DNA of 27,217 nt from UBA4363 sp002393965 (GTDB lineage: Bacteria; Bacteroidota; Bacteroidia; Bacteroidales; Paludibacteraceae), in contig CAMNLA010000048.1 of the NCBI GenBank assembly GCA_946542925.1, positions 1-27,217 of the forward strand, written 5' to 3'. The notes under the pieces were generated by a model. That model ran no database searches. It was not told the DNA's origin and saw only the letters and a program-made list of their open reading frames with translations. This document shows, piece by piece, positions 1-6,793 of the stretch; within the stretch, counting starts at the first letter, position 1; every line of letters starts with the position of its first letter. The position numbers and the translations under genes were made by a program.

Positions 1-103
1 TCATCTGGCTTTCAAAAAAGGTTCAATTTCATTAGTCCTTTTTTCGCCATGGCAAAGTTCAAACAAGTTTGACTTTGCTCATCTGGCTTAACAAAAAGGT
101 TCA
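1..103 (-). repeat. Structured intergenic repeat, locus R1 (one full unit plus part of a second, cut by window edge)
   Basis: Read on the minus strand this begins GAACCTTTTTGTTAAGCC next to the stop codon of the acyl-CoA ligase (stop at 104-106). It contains an imperfect hairpin: outer arm CCTTTTT/AAAAAGG, middle arm GCCA/TGGC, inner arms GCAAAG/CTTTGC and TCAAAC/GTTTGA around a TT loop. A second unit starts near position 25 and runs off the window. The same family recurs near 6711, 17771 and 21071. No transposase is nearby. Confidence 0.85.
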
Positions 104-1870
104 TCACACAAAGAGTTGTGCGATTTCATTTTCGTATTGGCGCATGAGTATGCCTCGTTTGAGTTTCAGTGTCGGGGTGACAACTCCCGTTGCCGTACTC
201 CATTCGTCATTGACAAGACGTATGCGCTTGATCTGTTCCCAGTCACCGAAGTACTTGTCGAATTTACGGATGTTGTTCATGAGCAATTTTTCTATTGCTT
301 TGTCTCGTATCATTTCCTCGTCCGTGTCACAGGATATGCCATTTTTCTCCGCCAGCGCACGTAGATTCTCTATGTTTGGGACAACAATGGCTGCAGGAAA
401 TCGCTGGTTTTCACCAACGACCATGATGTTGTCAATGAGAGGGGAATTCTGGAGTCTGTCTTCAATGATTTCTGGATTGATGTATTTCCCAAGTGAGGTC
501 TTGAAAAGGGATTTGATGCGTCCGGTGATGATGAGACGCTTGTGTTCGTCGAAACGACCGGCGTCTCCAGTATGGAACCATCCGTCGTCGTCGAACATTT
601 CAGCGGTGAGTTCAGGTGCTTTGTAGTACCCTTTCATAATGTTGTGACCGCGACAGCATATCTCGTTGTTTTTCGGATCAATACGTATTTCGACTCCGTC
701 AAGGGCAGGACCGACGGTACCGGACTTACGACCATGGGGACGTCGGTTGCTCACGGCAATGACTGGTGAGGTCTCACTCATGCCGTAGCCTTGAAAGACA
801 GGCCATCCGATTGCTTCAAAAAAGTTGCAGAGTTCAGGAGCTATTCCACTTCCTCCACTGACAACAATGTCGAAGTCTCCACCGATGGCGTTACGCCATT
901 TGCTGAATATCAAACGGTCTGCTATACTGTGCTTGATGCGGTACCAAAGGGTGCGATGTTCGATGTCATAGGCATTGGCAACTCCGATGGACCAATAATA
1001 GAGTGTCTTGGTGAGACCAGAGAGGGATTTCCCTTTGTCCCGGAGACGTATGTAGATTCTTTCGAGCACGCGCGGTACACAGGACATAATCTGAGGATTG
1101 GCTATTTTGATGTCGTCAACGATGGTTCCGAGACTCTGGGCATAGTAGGTTGTGATGTTCATGTAGAGGTAGAGGTAAACGAGCATGCGTTCATAAACAT
1201 GACATAGGGGCAGGAAGGAGAGGGCACGTCGGTCGCGTACAGGGTCGATGATGTGTTTGAGGTGAAGAATCTGGTCGATGAAGTTGCGGTGTGTGAGCAT
1301 GACCCCTTTGGGATTGCCGGTGGTCCCGGAGGTGTAGATCAGGGTACACACATCGTCGGTCGAGATGCGGGCACGGACCTCATCCAGAAAGACGGAGTCG
1401 TAGTACTGCTCGCCCATGGAGAGCAGAGTGGCATAGTTGGTGTGTGTGTCGTTCGTAGATTCGATGGTGAAAATGTGGGAGATGCCGACTTTCTGTGCGA
1501 TGGGACCGACCTTGTTCAGAAGATGAGCGTTCTCAATGAAGACAGCTTTGACCTCGGCATGACGGAGGATGTATTCGTATTCTGATGTCGATATGGTCGG
1601 GTATATGGCTACATCGACAGCTCCGACTTGCTGGATAGCACGGTCAATAATGTTCCACTCGGGACGATTACCGGCAATTAGGGCAACCTTGTCATCCTTT
1701 TGTATCCCCAAATGCAGAAGGGCGGAAGATAGAAGGTCTGTCTGGCGACTGTAATGATCAAGGGTCATGGTTTCCCATTGCCCGTTTCTTTTGTAGCAGT
1801 AGCAGGGAGTGACCGCTCCGTACTTTTCGATGTTGAGAGGAAGGATGTCAAACAGTCGCGTAGGTTCCAT
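104..1870 (-). CDS. Long-chain acyl-CoA ligase (AMP-forming), second paralogue
   Basis: This 588-residue adenylate-forming enzyme would activate a fatty acid with ATP to an acyl-adenylate and then an acyl-CoA. The sequence shows the P-loop YTSGTTGNPKG at about residues 179-189, the GYGMSET motif near 363-369, HTGD near 435, and the C-terminal hinge and lysine region TGRIKSLFKTSLGKYINP. Length fits FadD15-type ligases of Bacteria and Bacteroidetes. ATG at 1870 is chosen because the protein starts MEPTRLFDIL, parallel to the MEPKRVFDLI start of the upstream paralogue. It lies 72 nt downstream of that paralogue and is probably the last gene of a pepT-ligase-ligase transcript. The stop is directly followed by a structured repeat. 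Substrate chain length cannot be read from sequence. The gene may serve uptake and recycling of exogenous fatty acids, because beta-oxidation is generally absent in anaerobic Bacteroidales (inference). Confidence 0.93.
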   Translation of the reverse strand: MEPTRLFDILPLNIEKYGAVTPCYCYKRNGQWETMTLDHYSRQTDLLSSALLHLGIQKDDKVALIAGNRPEWNIIDRAIQQVGAVDVAIYPTISTSEYEYILRHAEVKAVFIENAHLLNKVGPIAQKVGISHIFTIESTNDTHTNYATLLSMGEQYYDSVFLDEVRARISTDDVCTLIYTSGTTGNPKGVMLTHRNFIDQILHLKHIIDPVRDRRALSFLPLCHVYERMLVYLYLYMNITTYYAQSLGTIVDDIKIANPQIMSCVPRVLERIYIRLRDKGKSLSGLTKTLYYWSIGVANAYDIEHRTLWYRIKHSIADRLIFSKWRNAIGGDFDIVVSGGSGIAPELCNFFEAIGWPVFQGYGMSETSPVIAVSNRRPHGRKSGTVGPALDGVEIRIDPKNNEICCRGHNIMKGYYKAPELTAEMFDDDGWFHTGDAGRFDEHKRLIITGRIKSLFKTSLGKYINPEIIEDRLQNSPLIDNIMVVGENQRFPAAIVVPNIENLRALAEKNGISCDTDEEMIRDKAIEKLLMNNIRKFDKYFGDWEQIKRIRLVNDEWSTATGVVTPTLKLKRGILMRQYENEIAQLFV

Positions 1871-1942
1871 CGTTTTTTTCTTTTTTGTCTTAAATAAACA
1901 AGAGGTGGAGTGGGATGGGGAATAAATGGAGTGAGATGAGGA

Positions 1943-3718
1943 TCAGTCAAAGAGTTCTTTGATGACGTCTTCGTATTTGTGCATGAGTTTACCGCGTTTG
2001 AGCTTGAGTGTCGGGGTGATGACACCCGTAGCAGGGCTCCATTCGTCATTGACGAGACGAATGCGCTTGACTTGTTCCCAGTCTCCGAAGTATTTGTCGA
2101 AACGGCGTATCTCCTTGAGCATGAGTCTCTCGATGGCTTTGTTATGAACAATGTCCTCGTCGGAGCCACATGCAATGCGCTGTTTCTCGGCCGCTTCACG
2201 CAGGGCTGTGAATTCAGGTACGATGATGGCAGCAGGGAAACGCTGGTTCTCTCCGACAACGAGTATGTTGGATATGAGTGGTGAATCGTGCAGTTTCTCC
2301 TCAACGGCATCTGGATTGATGTATTTGCCGAGGGATGTTTTGAAGAGCGATTTGATACGCCCGGTAAGGAAAAGACGTCCGTGACGGTCCAGGTATCCGG
2401 CATCGCCAGTATGAAGCCATCCATCGGAGTCGATGATTTCAGCAGTCAGTTCTGGTGCTTTATAGTATCCTTTCATGACACCATGTCCCTTGCAACACAC
2501 TTCATTGTTCACAGAATCAATGCGGATCTGAACTCCAGGGAGAGCAGGACCGACGGAACCTCCGATGCGTCCGTGACGCAAACGGTTGCTCACGGCAATG
2601 ACCGGCGAGGTCTCACTCATGCCGTAGCCTTGGAAAATAGGCCACCCAATCGCATCGAAGAAGTTGGAGAGTTGTGGCGAGATGGCACTGCCACCACTGA
2701 TGATGAAATCGAAATCACCGCCCAAAGCCTTGCGCCAGCGACGATAGACAAGTACATTGGCACAGAGGTGCTTGATGCGATACCAAAGAGAACGATGTTC
2801 TACGTTATAGCGGTTAGCAACACCGACAGACCAAAAGTAGATGCGTTTGTTGACGCCCGTGAGTTTCTTTCCCTTGTCTCGGAGGCGGAGATAGACTTTT
2901 TCAAGTACGCGTGGCACGGTGGTCATGACCTGCGGGCGGATGGTTTGTATGTCTTCAATGACGGAACCGAGCGATCGGGCATAGAAAATGCGTAATCCAA
3001 GATACTGGTAACTATAGACAAGAGTACGTTCAAATACGTGACAGAGAGGCAGGAAGGAGAGGACTCTCCGGTCTCTGTTCAGGTTGAAGATATGACCCTT
3101 CTTGATGTTTACTGCTTGCTGGAGGAAGTTGCGGTGCGTGAGCATCACACCCTTAGGGTTGCCAGTTGTTCCAGAGGTGTAGATAATGGTTACGATATCC
3201 TGTTCGTCAATCGAGTCACGCAATTGTTGAAGTTTCTCTTCGTCAAGGTGCTGACGCCCTTCGTCAAGGAGATCGTCGAAGGAAAGATGGGTATCATCGA
3301 CTTTGTCGATGGTGAATATGTTCTGTACACAGTCCGTATTGGTGGCGATGGGTTCTATCTTGTGCAGGAGGTGCTCGTTTTCGATGATGAGAGCCTTCAC
3401 CTCGGCATGATTAAGAATGTATTCGTATTCCGCAGGCGAAATGGTCGGGTAGATGGCAACATCAATGGCTCCTATACTCAAAATGGCCATGTCGGTGATG
3501 TTCCATTCAGGGCGGCTGCCGGCGATGAGTGCAACCTTGTCGCCCTTTCGGATTCCTTTCGACAAGAGTGCGGATGCCATTAAGTCCACTTTTTGTGCGT
3601 AGTCATTTGCGGTAAGGTCATGCCACTCTTCATCACTGTAACTGGTGAAGACGATGTTGTTCTTCCCTTTCTGTTGGATGCGGTAAGGAATCAGGTCAAA
3701 TACGCGTTTCGGTTCCAT
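1943..3718 (-). CDS. Long-chain acyl-CoA ligase (AMP-forming), first paralogue
   Basis: This 591-residue paralogue of the gene downstream can be aligned with it almost end to end. AMP-binding motifs are intact: YTSGTTGNPKG at residues 180-190, QGYGMSET at 363-370, HTGD at 436-439, TGR at 452-454, and the catalytic-lysine segment TSLGKYINP around Lys465. No signal peptide or membrane segment is seen, so it is probably cytosolic or peripheral. Its ATG lies only 10 nt after the peptidase T stop, which implies cotranscription. The two copies differ at many scattered positions but retain all motifs, so this is an old tandem duplication with both copies kept functional, not a recent one. Any division of labour (chain length, branched versus straight chains) is inference. 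Confidence 0.93.
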   Translation of the reverse strand: MEPKRVFDLIPYRIQQKGKNNIVFTSYSDEEWHDLTANDYAQKVDLMASALLSKGIRKGDKVALIAGSRPEWNITDMAILSIGAIDVAIYPTISPAEYEYILNHAEVKALIIENEHLLHKIEPIATNTDCVQNIFTIDKVDDTHLSFDDLLDEGRQHLDEEKLQQLRDSIDEQDIVTIIYTSGTTGNPKGVMLTHRNFLQQAVNIKKGHIFNLNRDRRVLSFLPLCHVFERTLVYSYQYLGLRIFYARSLGSVIEDIQTIRPQVMTTVPRVLEKVYLRLRDKGKKLTGVNKRIYFWSVGVANRYNVEHRSLWYRIKHLCANVLVYRRWRKALGGDFDFIISGGSAISPQLSNFFDAIGWPIFQGYGMSETSPVIAVSNRLRHGRIGGSVGPALPGVQIRIDSVNNEVCCKGHGVMKGYYKAPELTAEIIDSDGWLHTGDAGYLDRHGRLFLTGRIKSLFKTSLGKYINPDAVEEKLHDSPLISNILVVGENQRFPAAIIVPEFTALREAAEKQRIACGSDEDIVHNKAIERLMLKEIRRFDKYFGDWEQVKRIRLVNDEWSPATGVITPTLKLKRGKLMHKYEDVIKELFD

Positions 3719-3728
3719 ATTTCGTCTT

Positions 3729-4988
3729 TTATTCGTTTTTCTTGGTATGCGATGTCGCTGTGCGACGGATTATTTGCAGAATGGTTTCAGTGGCTTTTAC
3801 CAGAGAGGTGACGGGCAGATATTCAAAACGTCCGTGGAAATTCTCGCCACCCGCAAAGAGGTTGGGACAGGGAAGGTGGCGAAAGCTGAGTTGAGCACCA
3901 TCGGTTCCGCCACGAATGGGGACGATGAGGGGAGTAATACCGATGTCCGTCATGGCCCTCTCTGCTATTTGAACCACATGCATGACGGGTTCAATCTTCT
4001 CACGCATATTGCGGTATTGGTCTTCTATTGTTATGTCAATTTCTGCATGCGGATGCAGTTGCGAGATATGCGTGACGATTTCCTGCAGTCTTTCCTTGCG
4101 TTGTGAGAACCGTTGTGCATCGTGGTCTCGGATGATGAGGTCAATGGTTGCGCTCTCGACCGTTCCTTCCATGGAAACAAGATGATAGAATCCCTGATAT
4201 CCGTCTGTTTGTGCCGGAGTCTCGTCCTCGGGAAGAGTGTTGATGAAGTCTGACCCGACAAGGAGGGCATTGACCATTTTCCCTTTGGCAGCTCCTGGAT
4301 GTACGCTGCGTCCTGTGATACTGACCCTTGCCCGTGCGGCATTGAAGTTCTCGAACTGTAGTTCGCCACGCGCACCGCCATCTACGGTATATGCCCAGTC
4401 TGCCCCGAATCCCTCAACGTCGAAATGGTCTGCTCCTCGTCCGATTTCTTCATCTGGAGTAAAGGCAACACAGACCGTCCCATGTTTGAGCTCCGGATTT
4501 TTGCAGAGCCATTCCATGGCAGAGACAATTTCGGTAATACCCGCTTTGTCATCTGCTCCGAGCAGTGTGGTGCCGTCCGTGACAATAAGATCTTCTCCCT
4601 TATATTGGGTCAGTTCAGGGAAGTCCGACACGTGCATGACGATTTCTTTCTGCTCATTCAGAAGTATGTCGTTACCATCGTAGTTCTGGATGATTCGGGG
4701 GTGGATATTGCTTCCCGGAGCGTCAGGCGACGTATCCATGTGAGCAATGAATCCAATGGATGGAACTGATGTTTCGTCATTCAGATTGGAAGGGAGGGTG
4801 CCATAAACATATCCGTAATCATCCATACGGACATGGGAGAGTCCGATACTGCGCAATTCATCTGCCAGAAGAGTACCTAAATTCCGTTGTCCCTCTGTCG
4901 TAGGGCTTTTGGTCGTATGTTCGTCCGACGTTGTCTCAATGTTGACATATCGAAAGAAACGGTTTATTATTTCTGATGAAGGTTGCAC
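3729..4988 (-). CDS. pepT: Peptidase T (tripeptide aminopeptidase)
   Basis: This is a cytosolic M20-family dinuclear zinc aminopeptidase that removes the N-terminal residue from tripeptides. Numbering from the GTG chosen here, the metal ligands are visible: HMDTS (His83, Asp85), GADDKAG (Asp146 bridging), TPDEEIG (Glu180 catalytic, Glu181), TVDGG (Asp203) and FHGRFEY (His385). The substrate-binding stretch PIRGGTDGAQLSF is also present. The open frame can be extended to a TTG at 5009, but that TTG is the last three bases of a good -7 promoter box (5007-5014). I therefore prefer the in-frame GTG at 4986-4988. The N-terminal family motif IINRFFRYVNIET is retained either way. About 420 residues is normal for PepT. 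It heads a cluster with two acyl-CoA ligases and is preceded by a palindrome-containing promoter. Confidence 0.93.
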   Translation of the reverse strand: MQPSSEIINRFFRYVNIETTSDEHTTKSPTTEGQRNLGTLLADELRSIGLSHVRMDDYGYVYGTLPSNLNDETSVPSIGFIAHMDTSPDAPGSNIHPRIIQNYDGNDILLNEQKEIVMHVSDFPELTQYKGEDLIVTDGTTLLGADDKAGITEIVSAMEWLCKNPELKHGTVCVAFTPDEEIGRGADHFDVEGFGADWAYTVDGGARGELQFENFNAARARVSITGRSVHPGAAKGKMVNALLVGSDFINTLPEDETPAQTDGYQGFYHLVSMEGTVESATIDLIIRDHDAQRFSQRKERLQEIVTHISQLHPHAEIDITIEDQYRNMREKIEPVMHVVQIAERAMTDIGITPLIVPIRGGTDGAQLSFRHLPCPNLFAGGENFHGRFEYLPVTSLVKATETILQIIRRTATSHTKKNE

Positions 4989-5006
4989 AGAATTCGTAAT
5001 TTTGTG

Positions 5007-5014
5007 CAAAGATA
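5007..5014 (-). promoter_or_regulatory. Bacteroidetes -7 box of the pepT promoter
   Basis: The minus strand reads TATCTTTG, an exact TAnnTTTG match. A TTG sits at 5036-5038, which leaves a 21-nt spacer, within the usual spacing for the -33 element. The predicted transcription start near 5003 leaves a short leader ahead of the GTG at 4988. Confidence 0.7.
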
Positions 5015-5035
5015 CACACTTTTATGAAAAGTGTG
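5015..5035. promoter_or_regulatory. Perfect 9-bp palindrome filling the pepT promoter spacer (operator candidate)
   Basis: CACACTTTT and AAAAGTGTG form a perfect inverted repeat around a 3-nt centre. It occupies exactly the interval between the -33 TTG (5036-5038) and the -7 box (5007-5014), a position where a bound repressor or a MerR-type distorting activator would act. No regulator gene adjoins it. Confidence 0.6.
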
Positions 5036-5195
5036 CAATATTCGTTATGTAAAATCAAAAAAACAGATAGACAGAGGATTGTGTCCCTTTATGCAAGTAG
5101 TATGAAGGTTGGTGTCGTATGATAGGAAAAAAGGACGGATTGTAGTTCTGGTACTTCCGATAGAGGTTGGATGGACACAGATGTAAAAAAAAGAC

Positions 5196-5203
5196 TATAT
5201 TTG
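5196..5203 (+). promoter_or_regulatory. -7 box for the gluconate 5-dehydrogenase gene
   Basis: TATATTTG matches TAnnTTTG exactly, 30 nt ahead of the ATG at 5233. A convincing -33 TTTG at the right spacing is not seen; the nearest TTGG, at 5167, is a little too far. The interval 5039-5195 otherwise shows no recognisable feature. Confidence 0.6.
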
Positions 5204-5232
5204 CGTTACAATACTAAAAAATAAAGGAAATT

Positions 5233-6042
5233 ATGGAAAACATCTTGAACAAATTTTCTCTGCAAGGAAAAGTGGCACTGGTGACTGGTGGCTCTTATGG
5301 TATCGGAATGGCAGTAGCGAAGGCGTTGGCCTATGCTGGAGCCCGAATTGCCTTCAACGGACGTCGTGCCAATCTGATTGAGGAGGCGGAGAAGGAGTAT
5401 AAGGCATTGGGAATCGACGCGAAAGGTTATGTGTTTGATATTACGAAAGAGGAACAGGTAAATGAGTTTGTCCCACAAATAGAAAAAGATTTTGGTGGTT
5501 CAGTGGACATTCTCGTGAATAATGCCGGCATCATCAAGCGTATCCCAGCAACGGAAATGAGTGTAGAGGAATTCCGACAGGTTATCGATATCGACCTTAC
5601 GGGAGCCTTTATCATGTCGAAGGCGGTGGCCCCAGCTATGATTAAGAAAGGCGGTGGCAAGATTATCAATATCTGCTCGTTGATGTCGGAACTGGGTCGT
5701 GAGACGGTATGCGCCTATGCGGCGGCTAAGGGAGGCCTGAAAATGCTGACGCGAAACTTGGCTTGCGAGTGGGCAGAGTATAATATTCAGGTAAATGGAA
5801 TAGGTCCGGGCTATATTGCGACACCACAAACTGCTCCGCTGCGAGAGCGTCAGGCTGATGGCAGCCGCCATCCGTTTGATCAGTTCATCATTGCAAAGAC
5901 GCCTGCAGCACGTTGGGGTGTGCCAGAGGATCTGATGGGAACATCGGTGTTCCTGGCATCGGAGGCCTCGAATTTCGTAAACGGTCAGATTATCTATGTT
6001 GACGGTGGCATCCTCGCATATATAGGTAAGCAACCGAAGTAA
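5233..6042 (+). CDS. Gluconate 5-dehydrogenase-like short-chain dehydrogenase (Gno/KduD type)
   Basis: This 269-residue classical SDR would interconvert 5-keto-D-gluconate and D-gluconate, or 2-dehydro-3-deoxy-gluconate-type ketones as KduD does, using NAD(P)(H). The cofactor loop TGGSYGIG is at residues 18-25, NNAG at 96-99, catalytic Ser149, and YAAAK with Tyr162 and Lys166. GPGYIATPQTAPLRE and the terminus GGILAYIGKQ are typical of the Bacteroidetes enzymes annotated as gluconate 5-dehydrogenase. The start ATG is preceded by AAAGGAAATT and a -7 box. In many relatives this gene is paired with the isomerase KduI or with uronate catabolism genes. Here it stands alone, so the true substrate is open. 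Confidence in the family is high, in the substrate moderate. Confidence 0.9.
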   Translation: MENILNKFSLQGKVALVTGGSYGIGMAVAKALAYAGARIAFNGRRANLIEEAEKEYKALGIDAKGYVFDITKEEQVNEFVPQIEKDFGGSVDILVNNAGIIKRIPATEMSVEEFRQVIDIDLTGAFIMSKAVAPAMIKKGGGKIINICSLMSELGRETVCAYAAAKGGLKMLTRNLACEWAEYNIQVNGIGPGYIATPQTAPLRERQADGSRHPFDQFIIAKTPAARWGVPEDLMGTSVFLASEASNFVNGQIIYVDGGILAYIGKQPK

Positions 6043-6106
6043 TGAAGAATTGCCTAATATAAGCAGGCAGGATATCTATATTCCATAAAACGGCAGGAAT
6101 AATACT

Positions 6107-6676
6107 TTGAGAGAAGCGGATGACAGAAATGTGTCGTCTGCTTCTTACTTTTTATGGTCTTTTCAAGACAACGCTCTGCCGTCGGAAACCAGCAATAAAT
6201 CCGACAACCTGACCTTTACGGTATCAGACAAAGACGGCAAGAAATGCCGCATCATCATGCGTCAAGGCAATGACGGAAGAGCCGGAACCAAACACAGCTT
6301 GTATGGTCATTATGGTACGAATAAAGGTGTTATTACTGCAGAGGATGTACTGCGTATTCCTGAGGTTGTCTCTAAGGGAAAACGAAAGCCCATAAAACGC
6401 GGAAAAAACCAACTCTACGAATACACTTTGAGTGAGAACGGTGTGAAATATATCGTCACTACCGAGATTAAAGGAAAAGGAGAGTTGTTCACGAACTTTT
6501 ATACGAACAGAAAACCGACGGTTGCAGAACAAGGTACGCAGAACACTGACGAACAGCGCGTACAACCACAACAGTCGGTTTCGGGTGCGAAACTACAGAA
6601 AGTTTCCGAACCGACAAGGGAACGTCCGACATTTTATTCAAATGCCGATCGTGCTGTGGATGTTGAAGACGACTAA
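6107..6676 (+). CDS. Orphan BECR-type nuclease-domain protein, possibly 5'-truncated
   Basis: A 189-codon frame opens with TTG (previous stop at 6086) and has no in-frame ATG until codon 51, so the 5' end may have been lost. Residues about 35-135 show a pattern I associate with the phage Barnase/EndoU/ColicinE5-D/RelE-like (PBECR) nuclease domains at the ends of polyvalent proteins of phages and conjugative elements. The pattern is TKHSLYGHYG (61-70), then ITAEDVLRIPEVV (76-88), then GVKYIVTTEIKGKGELFTNFY (112-132), i.e. H...HG / IT-D--IP / G-L---FY. The tail 136-189 is Gln/Glu-rich and looks disordered. No antitoxin, phage or conjugation gene adjoins it. It could be a decaying remnant of a mobile element. 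Assignment is tentative and function is unknown. Confidence 0.45.
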   Translation: MREADDRNVSSASYFLWSFQDNALPSETSNKSDNLTFTVSDKDGKKCRIIMRQGNDGRAGTKHSLYGHYGTNKGVITAEDVLRIPEVVSKGKRKPIKRGKNQLYEYTLSENGVKYIVTTEIKGKGELFTNFYTNRKPTVAEQGTQNTDEQRVQPQQSVSGAKLQKVSEPTRERPTFYSNADRAVDVEDD

Positions 6677-6710
6677 GTAAGAGACGTTCGGGCAGTAATC
6701 TGTGACTGTC

Positions 6711-6790
6711 GTTCATTTTCAATAGTCCTTTTCTCGCCTCAGCATAACCCAAATAATTTTGGCTTCTGCTTTCGGCTTAACGAAAAGGTT
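6711..6790 (-). repeat. Structured intergenic repeat, locus R2 (single unit)
   Basis: On the minus strand this reads AACCTTTTCGTTAAGCC and ends in GGCGAGAAAAGGACTATTG. The outer arm CCTTTTC/GAAAAGG and middle arm GCC/GGC match the other copies. The inner part is different in sequence yet still pairs (AGCA/TGCT, then CCAAA/TTTGG around an AT-rich loop). It begins 3 nt after the stop codon of the TPR gene. Confidence 0.8.
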
Positions 6791-6793
6791 GCT

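Noticed and set aside
2288..2995. Long open frame (235 codons) antisense to the first acyl-CoA ligase, with others at 3038-3583, 791-1207 and 69-626
   Set aside because: They lie fully opposite genes with strong family motifs, lack recognisable protein features, and are explained by the codon use of the true genes.
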